Below, piece by piece: positions 1 through 9,534 of a stretch of 64,000 nt of DNA. Position 1 is the first letter of the stretch, and the number at the start of each line of letters is the position of its first letter. A program made the position numbers and the translations under genes. The stretch comes from Streptomyces chartreusis. Lineage in GTDB: Bacteria > Actinomycetota > Actinomycetes > Streptomycetales > Streptomycetaceae. The notes under the pieces were generated by a model. That model was not told the origin of the DNA and did not search any database. It saw only the letters and a program-made list of their open reading frames with translations. The DNA lies in the NCBI RefSeq assembly GCF_008704715.1, contig NZ_CP023689.1:7812001-7876000 (forward strand). Reading direction: 5' to 3'.

Positions 1-2367
1 ACGATCGTCCGCGACAAGAAGACGGGCGTGCCGCACATCACCGGTACCACCAGATACGGCACGGAGTTCGGTGCGGGCTATGCCGCGGCCCAGGACCGGC
101 TGTGGCTGATGGACGTATTCCGCCACGTCGGACGCGGCGGGCTCACCTCCTTCGCGGGCGGCGCACCCTCCAACCAGGGCCTGGAGCAGCAGTTCTGGCG
201 CAACGCGCCCTACACCGAGGCCGATCTCCAGGCGCAGATCGACAACGCCGTCGCCTCCAACGGCGAACGCGGACAGCTGGCCCTCGCCGACGCCAAGGCC
301 TACCTCGACGGCATCAACGCCTACATCGACGCCTCCGACAGCGGCCGCTACTTCCCCGGCGAGTACGTCCTGACCGGCCACAAGGACTCCGTCACCAACG
401 CCGGCACCATCGAGCACTTCAAGGTGACCGACCTGGTCGCGCTCGGCTCGGTGATCGGCGCCCTGTTCGGCTCCGGGGGCGGCGGCGAGGTCAACAACGC
501 GCTCTCCCTGCTCGCCGCCCAGGAGAAGTACGGCGTGACCGAGGGCACCAAGTTGTGGGAGTCGTTCCGCGAGCGCAACGACCCCGAGGCCGTCGTCACC
601 GTCCACGACGAGAGCTTCCCGTACGCCACCAAACCCGCCGACCCGCAGGGCGAGGCCCTGCCCGACGCCGGCTCGGTCAACGAGGAACAACTGGTCTACG
701 ACCGCACGGGCAGCGCGTCCGGCGCGGCGGCGTCCGGCGCCACGACCACGGCCGCCCGGACGGCGATGACCTCGGCGAAGCGGGGCATGTCCAACGCCCT
801 CGTGGTCGGCGGCGAGCACACCGCGAGCGGCCACCCGGTCGCCGTCTTCGGACCGCAGACCGGCTACTTCGCACCCCAGCTGCTGCTCCTCCAGGAGATA
901 CAGGGACCCGGCATCAGCGCCCGCGGCGCCTCCTTCGCCGGCCTGAGCATGTACGTCGAGCTCGGCCGCGGCCAGGACTACTCGTGGAGCGCCACCACCT
1001 CCGGCCAGGACATCATCGACACCTACGCCGTCGAGCTGTGCCAGGACGACTACCACTACCTGTACCGAGGCACCTGCACGGCGATGGAGAAGATCGAGCA
1101 GAAGAACGCCTGGAAGCCCACGACCGCCGACAGCACCCCCGCCGGCTCGTACACGATGCGCGTGTGGCGCACGAAGTACGGTCCCGTCACCCACCGCGCG
1201 ACCGTCGGCGGCAAGAAGGTCGCCTACACCACCCTGCGCTCCTCCTACATGCACGAGGCCGACTCCATCATCGGCTTCCAGATGCTGAACGACCCCGACT
1301 ACGTCAAGGGCCCCGAGGACTTCCAGAAGGCGGCGCAGCACATCAACTACACCTTCAACTGGTTCTACGCCGACTCCGAGCACACCGCCTACTACAACAG
1401 CGGCGACAACCCGGTCCGCGCGAGTGGCGTCGACGCGGAGTTCCCGGTGTGGGCGCAGCCGGCGTACGAGTGGCGCGGCTGGAACCCGGTGACGAACACG
1501 GCGACCTACACCCCGCCGTCCGAGCACCCCAACTCCATCGACCAGGACTACTACGTCTCCTGGAACAACAAGCAGGCCAAGGACTACACGACCGCGTCCT
1601 GGGGCGACGGCTCGGTGCACCGCGGCAACCTGCTGGAGAACCGGGTGAGGAAGCTGGTCACCGCGGGCGGCGTGACCCGCGCCTCGCTGGTGAAGGCGAT
1701 GGCCGACGCGGCCCTCGCCGACCTGCGCGCCGAGGACGTCCTGCCCGACCTGCTCAAGGTCGTGGGCAGCTCCCCGGTGACCGACACCACGGCGGCCGCG
1801 GCCGTGAGCAAGCTCCGGACGTGGCTGTCGGCAGGCGGCAGGCGCACCGAGACGTCCGCCGGTTCGAAGAAGTACGCCGACGCCGACGCGATCCGCATCC
1901 TGGACGCCTGGTGGCCGCTGCTGGTGAAGGCCGAGTTCGAACCGGGCCTCGGCAGCGAGCTGTACACGGCGATGACCGGCAACCTGCCCGTCGACGAGGC
2001 CCCGTCGGCCGGGCACGGCCCGACCGGCTCGCACGCCGGCAGCTCCTTCCAGTACGGCTGGTGGAGCTACGTCGACAAGGACATCAGGGCCGTGCTCGGT
2101 GAGTCCGTACAGGGCCCGCTCGACCGGAAGTACTGCGGCGGCGGCAGCCTCAGTGCCTGCCGGGACCTGCTGATCAGCACCCTGAAGACGGCCGCCGGCC
2201 GGACCGCGGCCCAGGTCTACCCGGGCGACGACCAGTGCTCGGCGGGCGACCAGTGGTGCGCCGACTCGATCGTCCAGCGCACCCTGGGCGGCATCAAGCA
2301 CGGCAGGATCAGCTGGCAGAACCGGCCTACGTATCAGCAGGTCGTGGAGTTCACGTCACACAGGTGA
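1..2367 (+). CDS. Penicillin acylase family protein (5' end outside window)
   Basis: This is an N-terminal nucleophile hydrolase of the penicillin G acylase / acyl-homoserine-lactone acylase family (peptidase S45), which cleaves amide bonds of acylated substrates, normally outside the cytoplasm. The frame is open from base 1, so the signal peptide and true start lie upstream. The alpha-chain signature GYAAAQDRLWLMD is near the start. After a linker rich in Ala, Ser and Thr comes GMSNALVVGG. In this family the chain cuts itself before that Ser (codon 790-792), which becomes the N-terminal catalytic residue of the beta chain. The gene ends 22 bp before a convergent gene. The family is clear; the substrate (beta-lactam, AHL or other amide) cannot be read from sequence. 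Confidence 0.9.
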   Translation, partial: TIVRDKKTGVPHITGTTRYGTEFGAGYAAAQDRLWLMDVFRHVGRGGLTSFAGGAPSNQGLEQQFWRNAPYTEADLQAQIDNAVASNGERGQLALADAKAYLDGINAYIDASDSGRYFPGEYVLTGHKDSVTNAGTIEHFKVTDLVALGSVIGALFGSGGGGEVNNALSLLAAQEKYGVTEGTKLWESFRERNDPEAVVTVHDESFPYATKPADPQGEALPDAGSVNEEQLVYDRTGSASGAAASGATTTAARTAMTSAKRGMSNALVVGGEHTASGHPVAVFGPQTGYFAPQLLLLQEIQGPGISARGASFAGLSMYVELGRGQDYSWSATTSGQDIIDTYAVELCQDDYHYLYRGTCTAMEKIEQKNAWKPTTADSTPAGSYTMRVWRTKYGPVTHRATVGGKKVAYTTLRSSYMHEADSIIGFQMLNDPDYVKGPEDFQKAAQHINYTFNWFYADSEHTAYYNSGDNPVRASGVDAEFPVWAQPAYEWRGWNPVTNTATYTPPSEHPNSIDQDYYVSWNNKQAKDYTTASWGDGSVHRGNLLENRVRKLVTAGGVTRASLVKAMADAALADLRAEDVLPDLLKVVGSSPVTDTTAAAAVSKLRTWLSAGGRRTETSAGSKKYADADAIRILDAWWPLLVKAEFEPGLGSELYTAMTGNLPVDEAPSAGHGPTGSHAGSSFQYGWWSYVDKDIRAVLGESVQGPLDRKYCGGGSLSACRDLLISTLKTAAGRTAAQVYPGDDQCSAGDQWCADSIVQRTLGGIKHGRISWQNRPTYQQVVEFTSHR

Positions 2368-2389
2368 CGGTGGGCGGCCGGCGGCGGGG

Positions 2390-3718
2390 TCAGCGGATGC
2401 GCCCCGCCGCCAGCACCAGCCGCGCCAGCTCGGGATGCACGATGTCGCAGTGCGCCCCCGCGGGCGGCCCGCCCCGCCGGACCACCGCCGCCGCGTCGAC
2501 GTTCACGCACCCCGACGCCGGCAGCTTCGCCCGCAGCGCGCCGACCAGGTCGTACGACTTCGTACCCGGCACCGCCTGGACCCCGTCGTGCCCCATCGCA
2601 CCCCACTTGGCCCCCAGCATCCGGCCGATGTCCGGCGCCGCGATCCCGCGCGCGTCCCCGGCCATCCGGGAGGCCAGCGGGTACATCGTGGACAGGGCCG
2701 AGTCGTGCCGTGAGTGGCAGCACACCAGCGGCCCGTCGATCCGGTTGTGCTGGCCCTCCAGCACCCCGCCCGCCCGGGCGTCGTGCGGCAGCCGGGACGC
2801 GAACGCGTAGTGCGAGAAGGCGCCTTGGAGCAGCGTCACCGACTTCACCGACCGCACGCCCTCGGGCAGCCCGCGCAGCGCGAACGACACCAGCCGCGCG
2901 CCGAAGCTGTGCCCGACGAGGTGCACCCGCAGCTCGGGCGAGCGGGCGGCGAGCTGCCCGACGATCCGGCCGAGTCCGCGCTCGCCGACGGTCCCCGCGC
3001 GCCGCTTCATCGCGTAGTACGTCGCCTGCCGCAGCAGCTCGTGCGCGCCCTCCCACGGGTTCGGCAACGAGAAGGACGCCACGCTCTCCGGCGCCGGGTC
3101 CGGGGCCTCGAGATGCGTCAGTGCCTGCGCGAAGTCCTCGCAGACCGCCGCCGTGGAGTCCGCGAAGAGGTCCGGCGAGTCCTGCGGCACCCCCTCGCAC
3201 AGCGTGTCCGCCGCGAACAGCGCCTGCGGCCCCGGCGGCACGACGTCCACCAGCAGCCGCACGAGGCGCCCGAACTCCGCCAACTCGGCCTCCTCGCGCG
3301 GCTGCTGGTCCAGCATCCGCGCGATCTGCTCGATCACGGTCGCCCGCCCCGGGAACGTCTCCAGCAGGGCGTGCCGGGTGTCCTTGTCGAGCGCCGGCCG
3401 GCGCGGCATCTCGGCCGCCACGGCCCGCGGGAAGTCCGGGATCGGCTCGTCCGAGAACCGCATCGAAGGCCAGACCACCCCGACGTACCCGACCCTCGCC
3501 TCGGGCACGAGCCCCGGGATCGGCGCGAAGAAGGCGTCGTAGAGCCGCGTCGCGCCGGAGCGGTCGCTGTTCCAGCCGTGCGCGAAGACGATCAGATCAC
3601 GGACGCCGTGCCGCGCCACCCCGGCGAGCAGCCGGTCCCGGCGGCCCGCGTCCGGGTCCCCGTCCGCGTCGAAGGTCAGCTCCCAGTACGGACTCACGCC
3701 CACTGCCGGTTCCGCCAT
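2390..3718 (-). CDS. Alpha/beta-hydrolase, serine hydrolase type
   Basis: A 442-residue protein starting at MAEPAVGV. It has an N-terminal beta-strand ending in FAHGWNSD, which fits an oxyanion-hole HG motif, and a nucleophile elbow VHLVGHSFGARL (G-H-S-F-G), both typical of lipase/esterase-like alpha/beta hydrolases. No signal peptide or membrane span is visible, so it is probably cytoplasmic. The reading frame stays open upstream of the ATG, but those residues look non-coding. It converges on the penicillin acylase gene. The substrate is unknown. I infer esterase or lipase chemistry from the GxSxG motif only. Confidence 0.75.
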   Translation of the reverse strand: MAEPAVGVSPYWELTFDADGDPDAGRRDRLLAGVARHGVRDLIVFAHGWNSDRSGATRLYDAFFAPIPGLVPEARVGYVGVVWPSMRFSDEPIPDFPRAVAAEMPRRPALDKDTRHALLETFPGRATVIEQIARMLDQQPREEAELAEFGRLVRLLVDVVPPGPQALFAADTLCEGVPQDSPDLFADSTAAVCEDFAQALTHLEAPDPAPESVASFSLPNPWEGAHELLRQATYYAMKRRAGTVGERGLGRIVGQLAARSPELRVHLVGHSFGARLVSFALRGLPEGVRSVKSVTLLQGAFSHYAFASRLPHDARAGGVLEGQHNRIDGPLVCCHSRHDSALSTMYPLASRMAGDARGIAAPDIGRMLGAKWGAMGHDGVQAVPGTKSYDLVGALRAKLPASGCVNVDAAAVVRRGGPPAGAHCDIVHPELARLVLAAGRIR

Positions 3719-3815
3719 GACAGGCCCCCTCGTCCCCCGTGACAGTGCGATACGGGCGCATCGTCCTGCCGGCGGGCGGGAATGGCCATACGTCGGCACC
3801 CCATCCGTGGACCGC

Positions 3816-5048
3816 TCATGTGTACAGCAGGTACTCCCGACGGGTCCGGCGGAACGCCGACAGCTCCTGCTGCCAGTCCGCGACCACCTCGTCGGCGCTC
3901 GCGCCCGCGTCGATCAGCGTCCGCACCCGGGTGTTGCCGGTGAGCTTGTCGATCCAGTTGTCCGGGCGCCAGGCGAACCCGCTCCACACCTTCTTGGCGG
4001 TCACCAGCAGGGCGATTCCGGTGCGGACGGGGTCGTAGGCGGCGCGGTCGTGGATGTGGATCTGCACCCCGCCGACGGTCTTGCCCTGGAACTTCGAGAA
4101 CGTCGGCGCGAAGTACGCCTCCCTGAAATGCACACCGGGCAGCCCGAGTGCCTCCGCCGCCTCGGCCCAGCGCCGGTCGATGCCCTCCGCGCCGAGCAGT
4201 TCGAAGGGCCGGGTGGTGCCGCGGCCCTCGGAAAGGTTCGTGCCCTCGAAGAGACAGGTGCCCGAGTACACCAGGGCCGTGTCCGGAGTGGGCATGTTCG
4301 GGCTCGGCGGCACCCAGGGCAGACCCCAGGCGTCGTAGAACGAGGACCGCTTCCAGCCGGACATCCGTACGGTCTCCAGGGGGACCGGGGTGGTCAGGAA
4401 CTCCCCGTTGAACAGTCGCGCCAGCTCGGCGACCGTCATGCCGTGCGCCTGCGAGACGGGCCTGCGGCCGACGAAGGTGGAGAACTCCATGTGCAGGACC
4501 GGACCCTGCGCGGCGCGGCCGGTCACGGGGTTCGGCCGGTCCAGCACGACGAAGCGCTTGCCGGCGAGTGCGGCTGCCTCCATGCAGTCGAAGAGGGTCC
4601 AGATGTAGGTGTAGAAGCGGGCGCCCGCGTCCTGGATGTCGAAGACGACCGTGTCGACGCCGGAGGCGGTGAAGATGTCCGCGAGCGGCTGACCGCTCTT
4701 GAGGTACGTGTCGTACACGGGGAGGCCGGTCGCCGGGTCGTCGTAGCGGCCCTCCGAGCCGCCGGCCTGGGCGGTGCCGCGGAAGCCGTGCTCGGGGCCG
4801 AAGACGGCCCGCAGGTTCACCCTTTCGTCGGCGTGCATGACGTCCACGATGTGACGGACGGTCCTGGTGACGCCGGTGGGGTTGGTGACGATCCCGACCT
4901 TTTGGCCTTCCAGGACCGAGTATCCGTCGGCCGCGAGGCGCTCGAAGCCGGTCCGCAGGCGGCCGGTGCGTTCGGCTGCCGCCGCTGCCGAAGGGAGGGA
5001 TGCTGCTGCCGTGGTCGCTGCGAGGAGAGCTCGTCTGGATAGGCGCAT
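3816..5048 (-). CDS. Exo-beta-N-acetylmuramidase NamZ-like (DUF1343), Tat-exported
   Basis: A 410-residue DUF1343 protein. Characterised members (NamZ) release N-acetylmuramic acid from the non-reducing end of peptidoglycan fragments, so cell-wall turnover or recycling is the expected role. The N-terminus MRLSRRALLAATTAAASLPS has a twin-arginine motif (S-R-R-A-L-L) followed by a hydrophobic stretch and Ala-rich cleavage region. Family blocks visible are VGIVTNPTGV, FGPEHGFRG, VYDTYLK and the conserved VVFDIQDAGARFYTYI. The ATG at MRLSRR was chosen because it places the Tat signal at the N-terminus. A Streptomyces dispersed repeat (5101-5128) lies in the upstream region. Confidence 0.85.
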   Translation of the reverse strand: MRLSRRALLAATTAAASLPSAAAAAERTGRLRTGFERLAADGYSVLEGQKVGIVTNPTGVTRTVRHIVDVMHADERVNLRAVFGPEHGFRGTAQAGGSEGRYDDPATGLPVYDTYLKSGQPLADIFTASGVDTVVFDIQDAGARFYTYIWTLFDCMEAAALAGKRFVVLDRPNPVTGRAAQGPVLHMEFSTFVGRRPVSQAHGMTVAELARLFNGEFLTTPVPLETVRMSGWKRSSFYDAWGLPWVPPSPNMPTPDTALVYSGTCLFEGTNLSEGRGTTRPFELLGAEGIDRRWAEAAEALGLPGVHFREAYFAPTFSKFQGKTVGGVQIHIHDRAAYDPVRTGIALLVTAKKVWSGFAWRPDNWIDKLTGNTRVRTLIDAGASADEVVADWQQELSAFRRTRREYLLYT

Positions 5049-5100
5049 GGGGGGCACGGTATTGCTCCCGCAGGTTGTGGGGAAGGTGCGGGTACGTCGT

Positions 5101-5128
5101 GGCTTGTCGCGCAGTTCCCCGCGCCCCT
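5101..5128 (+). repeat. Dispersed Streptomyces intergenic repeat, copy 1
   Basis: A 28-bp element whose core is GTCGCGCAGTTCCCCGCGCC. It matches 27 of 28 positions with 18946-18973. It lies in the divergent region between the NamZ-like gene and the SDR operon. From memory, short elements of this kind recur in Streptomyces intergenic DNA; their role is unknown. Confidence 0.7.
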
Positions 5129-5161
5129 GAGCGGTGTTGCAGTCGCCCTTCCCTGGCACAT

Positions 5162-5175
5162 ACCGACCGGTTAGT
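5162..5175. promoter_or_regulatory. Putative TetR operator, site 1
   Basis: ACCGACCGGTTAGT matches 12 of 14 positions of the perfect palindrome ACCGACCGGTCGGT. It ends 37 bp before the SDR start codon at 5213. The related site 10612-10625 sits 42 bp before the phosphotransferase gene. The TetR gene at 7703 lies between the two controlled units, so it is the obvious candidate to bind both. Confidence 0.6.
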
Positions 5176-5212
5176 CTGACGATCGCAGGAGAGCCGCAGC
5201 CGAAGGAGACCG

Positions 5213-5986
5213 ATGGTGGAAGCCGTGCAGGGTGCCGGAGTCGTCGTTACCGGGGCTGGGGGTGGCATCGGCGCGGCGCTTGCCCGGCGGTTCGCCGCCG
5301 AAGGGGCTCGTGTCGTCGTCAATGACCTCGACGCCGCGAAGGCCGGGGCCGTCGCCGAGGAGATCGGCGGCATCGCGGTTCCCGGCGACGCCTCCGCGGT
5401 GGTCGCCGACGCCAGGGACGCGCTCGGCGGTGCCGTCGACGTCTACTGCGCCAACGCCGGTGTCGCCTTCGGCGGGCCCGAGCTCGACGACCTCGCGGAC
5501 GAGAAGTCCTGGTCGGCGTCCTGGGACGTCAATGTCATGGCCCACGTCCGTGCCGCCCACGCCCTGCTTCCCGAGTGGCTGGAGCGCGGCAGCGGACGGT
5601 TCGTCTCCACGGTCTCTGCCGCCGGCCTGCTCACCATGATCGGCGCCGCGCCCTACGCCGTCACCAAGCACGGCGCCTACGCCTTCGCCGAGTACCTGTC
5701 GCTGACCTACCGCCACCGCGGGATCAAGGTGCACGCCATCTGTCCGCAGGGGGTGCGCACCGACATGCTGGACGCCACCGGCAGCGCGGGCGACCTGGTG
5801 CTCAAGCCCACCGCCATCGCGCCCGAGGACGTGGCGGACGCCCTGTTCAAGGGCATGGAGGAGGACCGCTTCCTGATCCTGCCGCACCCCGAGGTCGCCG
5901 GGTTCTACGAGGCGCGGGCAGGCGACCCCGACCGCTGGCTGGCCGGCATGAACCACATCCAGCGGAAGTGGGAGGAGACCCTGTGA
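5213..5986 (+). CDS. SDR family oxidoreductase (LvaD-like position)
   Basis: A 257-residue classical short-chain dehydrogenase/reductase. The cofactor loop TGAGGGIG is at residues 13-20, the NAG motif at 81-83, and the catalytic set is Ser135, Tyr148 and Lys152 (PYAVTK). An acidic Asp after the second strand (VNDLD) suggests NAD(H). The ribosome site GAAGGAG precedes the ATG. The stop overlaps the GTG of the acyl-CoA synthetase (GTGA), so the two are translationally coupled. With an acyl-CoA synthetase, an acyl-CoA dehydrogenase and an APH-fold kinase in one regulon, a plausible role is interconverting keto- and hydroxyacyl-CoA, as LvaD does in levulinate catabolism. That role is inferred from context. 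Confidence 0.85.
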   Translation: MVEAVQGAGVVVTGAGGGIGAALARRFAAEGARVVVNDLDAAKAGAVAEEIGGIAVPGDASAVVADARDALGGAVDVYCANAGVAFGGPELDDLADEKSWSASWDVNVMAHVRAAHALLPEWLERGSGRFVSTVSAAGLLTMIGAAPYAVTKHGAYAFAEYLSLTYRHRGIKVHAICPQGVRTDMLDATGSAGDLVLKPTAIAPEDVADALFKGMEEDRFLILPHPEVAGFYEARAGDPDRWLAGMNHIQRKWEETL

Positions 5987-7647
5987 CCGACTCCCGCTAC
6001 ACCGCGAAGCCCTGGCTGGCGCTGCTCAGCGACACCCAGCGCGCCCCCATAACCCCTGACGACTCCCTGGTGCACGCTCTGCGCCGGGTCGCCGACCGGC
6101 ACCCCGACCGCCCCTTCCTCGCCTACTTCGACGGCCGTCTGACCTACCGCGAGGTCGACGAGCTCAGCGACTCCGTCGCCGGGCACCTCGCCGCGCGCGG
6201 CCTGGAGCGCGGGGAGCGGGTCGCTGTCCTGCTCCAGAACTCCCCGCACTTCGTGCTCGCCGTGCTCGGTGCCTGGAAGGCCGGGGCGGTCGTCGTGCCC
6301 GTCAACCCGATGTACAAGTCGGGGGAGGTCACCCACGTCCTGCGGGACGGCGAGGTGGCCGCGCTGATCTGCTCCGACCGGGCCTGGGAGTCGTATCTGC
6401 GCGAGACGGCGGCCGACTCGCCCGTGCGGATCGTGCTCACCGGGTGCGAGCTGGACCTCCAGACCCGCGGTGACGCACGCGTGCTGACCTTCGAACGGCT
6501 CCCGCAGGCCGGCGACGCCGACGACCTCGTGGCGATCGCGCGCGGTGGGCACAAGGCGCCGGACGGCCGCGACCCCGGCCCCTCTGACATAGCGCTGATC
6601 AGCTACACCTCGGGCACCAGCGGCACGCCCAAGGGCGCCACCAACACGCACGGCAACATCATGTACAACGCCGAGCGGCAGCGCACCGGCCTCGCGCTGC
6701 CCGAGGCGCCCGTCTACTTCGCGATGGCGCCGCTGTTCCACATCACCGGGATGGTCGCCCAGTTCGCCGCCTGCCTCAACAGCGCCGGACTGCTCGTGCT
6801 GGCGTACCGCTTCGAGGCGGGCGTCGTGCTCGACGCGTTCGCCGAGCACGGGCCGCACTACACCGTCGGCCCCTCGACGGCCTTCATGGCGCTGGCCGCC
6901 CACCCGGACGTCCGCCGCGAGCACTTCGCGTCCTTCGTCAACATCTCCTCCGGCGGCGCCCCGCTGCCGCCCGCCCTGGTGGAGAAGTTCCGGGCCGGCT
7001 TCGGGCCGTACATCCGCAACGGCTACGGCCTCACCGAGTGCACCGCCCCCTGCGCCGCCGTGCCGCCCGGCCTGGAGGCCCCCGTCGACCCGGCCTCCGG
7101 GACGCTGGCCGTGGGCGTGCCGGGGCCCGAGACGGTCGTACGGATCGTCGACGACCTGGGCGAGGAGGTGCCGTTCGGCGAGCAGGGCGAGATCGTCGTG
7201 CGGGGGCCGCAGGTCGTCCCCGGCTACTGGCGGCGCCCCGACGCCACCGCCGAGACCTTCCCGGACGGCGAGCTGCGCACCGGCGACATCGGCTTCATGG
7301 ACGCCGAGGGCTGGCTGTACGTCGTCGACCGCAAGAAGGACATGATCAACGCGTCCGGCTTCAAGGTCTGGCCGCGCGAGGTCGAGGACGTGCTCTACAC
7401 GCACCCGGCGGTGCGCGAGGCGGCCGTCGTCGGCGTACCCGACGGATACCGCGGAGAGACCGTCAAGGCGTACATCAGCCTCCGTCCGGGTGCCGAAGCG
7501 GACCCCGACGCACTCGCCGCGTACTGCCGGGAGAGACTGGCGGCCTACAAATACCCGCGGCAGGTGGAGGTCCTGCCCGACTTGCCCAAGACGGCAAGTG
7601 GGAAGATCCTCCGTCGGGAACTTCGTTCCCGCGCGAACGACGGCTAG
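5983..7647 (+). CDS. Acyl-CoA synthetase (AMP-binding, class I adenylate-forming)
   Basis: A 554-residue acyl-CoA ligase that activates a carboxylic acid with ATP and CoA. The P-loop-like motif SYTSGTSGTPKG lies near residue 205. NGYGLTECTAP, ELRTGDIGFMD and VDRKKDMINASGFKVWPREVE follow, and the C-terminal LPKTASGKILRREL carries the catalytic Lys. The GTG start overlaps the SDR stop by 3 bp. Size and motifs fit medium- or long-chain or hydroxyacyl-CoA ligases rather than acetyl-CoA synthetase (usually about 650 residues). In the context of this locus it corresponds to LvaE, which activates levulinate or hydroxyacids. Substrate specificity is not determinable here. Confidence 0.92.
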   Translation: MTDSRYTAKPWLALLSDTQRAPITPDDSLVHALRRVADRHPDRPFLAYFDGRLTYREVDELSDSVAGHLAARGLERGERVAVLLQNSPHFVLAVLGAWKAGAVVVPVNPMYKSGEVTHVLRDGEVAALICSDRAWESYLRETAADSPVRIVLTGCELDLQTRGDARVLTFERLPQAGDADDLVAIARGGHKAPDGRDPGPSDIALISYTSGTSGTPKGATNTHGNIMYNAERQRTGLALPEAPVYFAMAPLFHITGMVAQFAACLNSAGLLVLAYRFEAGVVLDAFAEHGPHYTVGPSTAFMALAAHPDVRREHFASFVNISSGGAPLPPALVEKFRAGFGPYIRNGYGLTECTAPCAAVPPGLEAPVDPASGTLAVGVPGPETVVRIVDDLGEEVPFGEQGEIVVRGPQVVPGYWRRPDATAETFPDGELRTGDIGFMDAEGWLYVVDRKKDMINASGFKVWPREVEDVLYTHPAVREAAVVGVPDGYRGETVKAYISLRPGAEADPDALAAYCRERLAAYKYPRQVEVLPDLPKTASGKILRRELRSRANDG

Positions 7648-7702
7648 ACAGCGGTCGGCACCACGGCAAGCGGAACATCTCGGAAGGGCAGGTGGCGGCA
7701 CA

Positions 7703-8296
7703 GTGGCCAGGACGACGGACGGAGACGGTACGCCCGTCCCGCAGCGGCTGCTCGCCGCCGCCACCCGGCTCTTCGCCGAGCAGGGCTACGACCGCACCTC
7801 GGTGCAGGAGATCGTCGAGGCGGCCGGCGTCACCAAGGGTGCGCTGTACCACTACTTCGGCTCCAAGGACGACCTCCTGCACGAGGTGTACGCGCGCGTG
7901 CTGCGCGTCCAGCAGGAGCGGCTCGACTCCTTCGCGGACGCCGACGAGCCGGTCGAGAAGCGGTTGCGGGGCGCGGCGGCGGACGTCGTGGTGACGACCA
8001 TCGACAACCTCGACGACGCGATGATCTTCTTCCGCTCGATGCACCACCTGAGCCCGGAGAAGAACAAGCAGGTGCGCGCCGAGCGCCGGCGCTACCACGA
8101 ACGCTTCCGTGCGCTCATCGAGGAGGGCCAGGAAGCGGGCGTCTTCTCGAGGGCGACCCCGGCCGACCTGGTGGTCGACTACCACTTCGGCTCCGTCCAC
8201 CACCTGTCGACCTGGTACCGCCCCGACGGCCCGATGAGCCCCCAGCAGCTCGCCGACCACCTGGCCGACCTGCTGCTGAGGGCCCTGCGGCCCTAG
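7703..8296 (+). CDS. TetR/AcrR family transcriptional regulator
   Basis: A 197-residue regulator. The N-terminal helix-turn-helix is FAEQGYDRTSVQEIVEAAGV followed by TKGALYHYFGSKDDLL, diagnostic of the TetR family. The C-terminal ligand domain is of the fatty-acyl or acyl-CoA-sensing type by context only. The GTG start lies 55 bp after the acyl-CoA synthetase, with an AGG-rich ribosome site. The gene sits between two catabolic units (SDR-synthetase upstream on the same strand, acyl-CoA dehydrogenase and phosphotransferase convergent). Both outer promoters contain a near-identical palindrome, so it probably represses both and is relieved by an acyl-CoA. Confidence 0.88.
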   Translation: MARTTDGDGTPVPQRLLAAATRLFAEQGYDRTSVQEIVEAAGVTKGALYHYFGSKDDLLHEVYARVLRVQQERLDSFADADEPVEKRLRGAAADVVVTTIDNLDDAMIFFRSMHHLSPEKNKQVRAERRRYHERFRALIEEGQEAGVFSRATPADLVVDYHFGSVHHLSTWYRPDGPMSPQQLADHLADLLLRALRP

Positions 8297-8313
8297 CGCA
8301 CGGGTACCTCAGC

Positions 8314-9528
8314 TCACAGGTACTTCTTCAGCTCCCGCCGCGCCAGTGACCGCTGGTGGACCTCGTCCGGTCCGTCGGCGATCATCAGCGTGCGCGCCCC
8401 GGCGTACAGCTCCGCCAGCGGGAAGTCCTGGCTGACGCCGCCCGCGCCGTGCAGCTGGATCGCGCGGTCGATGATGTCGACGACCGCGCGCGGGGTGGCG
8501 ATCTTGATGGCCTGGATCTCGGTGTGGGCGCCTCGGTTGCCGACGGTGTCCATCAGCCAGGCCGTCTTCAGCACCAGCAGGCGCAGCTGCTCCACGGTCA
8601 CCCGCGCGTCGGCGATCCAGTTGTGCACCACGCCCTGCTGGGCCAGCGCCTTGCCGAACGCCGTGCGGGAGACCGCCCGGCGACACATCAGCTCGATCGC
8701 CCGCTCGGCCATGCCGATCAGCCGCATGCAGTGGTGGATGCGGCCGGGGCCGAGCCGGGCCTGGGCGATGGCGAAGCCGCCGCCCTCCTCGCCGATCAGG
8801 TTCGTCACCGGCACGCGCGCGTGGTCGAAGATCACCTCGGCGTGGCCGCCGTGGGAGTGGTCCTCGTAGCCGAATACCTGCATGGCGCGCTTGATCGTGA
8901 CGCCCGGGGTGTCGCGGGGGACCAGGACCATGGACTGCTGACGGCGGATGTCCTCGCCGTCCGGGTCCGTCTTGCCCATCACGATGAGGATCTTGCAGTC
9001 CGGGTTCATCGCCCCGGAGATGTACCACTTGCGGCCCGTGATGACGTACTCGTCGCCGTCCCGCTCGATGAGCGTGGTGATGTTGGTGGCGTCCGAGGAG
9101 GCCACCTCCGGCTCGGTCATCGCGAAGGCCGAGCGGATCTCACCGGCGAGGAGCGGCTCCAGCCACTGCTTCTTCTGCTGCTCGTCGCCGAACTGGGAGA
9201 GCACCTCCATGTTCCCGGTGTCGGGCGCCGCGCAGTTCGTGGCCGTCGGTGCCAGGTGCGGGGAACGGCCGGTGATCTCGGCCAGCGGGGCGTACTGGAG
9301 GTTGGTGAGACCGGCGCCGTACTCGGCGTCGGGCAGGAAGAGGTTCCACAGGCCCTGCCTGCGGGCCTCGGCCTTGAGCTCCTCCACCACGGCCGGGGTG
9401 TCCCAGGGGGAGGCCAGCTCGGCCCGCTGCTCCTCCGCGACCGCCTCGGCCGGATAGACGTGCTCGTCCATGAAGGCCAGCAGCTTGGCGCGCAGTTCCT
9501 CGGTGCGTGCGTCGAACGCGAAGTCCAT
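8314..9528 (-). CDS. Acyl-CoA dehydrogenase, ACAD10/11-like
   Basis: A 404-residue FAD-dependent acyl-CoA dehydrogenase. Visible blocks are FAMTEPEVASSDATNITT (FAD/substrate region), ITGRKWYISGAMNPDCKI, RTAFGKALAQQGVVHNWIAD and the C-terminal QLHGAGGVSQDFPLAELYAG. The IADARVTVEQLRLL region and the pairing with an APH-like kinase resemble mammalian ACAD10/ACAD11 and bacterial LvaC. There the dehydrogenase domain acts on 4-phosphoacyl-CoA, eliminating phosphate. It starts 6 bp after the phosphotransferase stop, so the two form a two-gene operon. It converges on the TetR gene with an 17-bp gap. Whether it performs oxidation or phosphate elimination is an inference. Confidence 0.92.
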   Translation of the reverse strand: MDFAFDARTEELRAKLLAFMDEHVYPAEAVAEEQRAELASPWDTPAVVEELKAEARRQGLWNLFLPDAEYGAGLTNLQYAPLAEITGRSPHLAPTATNCAAPDTGNMEVLSQFGDEQQKKQWLEPLLAGEIRSAFAMTEPEVASSDATNITTLIERDGDEYVITGRKWYISGAMNPDCKILIVMGKTDPDGEDIRRQQSMVLVPRDTPGVTIKRAMQVFGYEDHSHGGHAEVIFDHARVPVTNLIGEEGGGFAIAQARLGPGRIHHCMRLIGMAERAIELMCRRAVSRTAFGKALAQQGVVHNWIADARVTVEQLRLLVLKTAWLMDTVGNRGAHTEIQAIKIATPRAVVDIIDRAIQLHGAGGVSQDFPLAELYAGARTLMIADGPDEVHQRSLARRELKKYL

Positions 9529-9534
9529 GTCCCG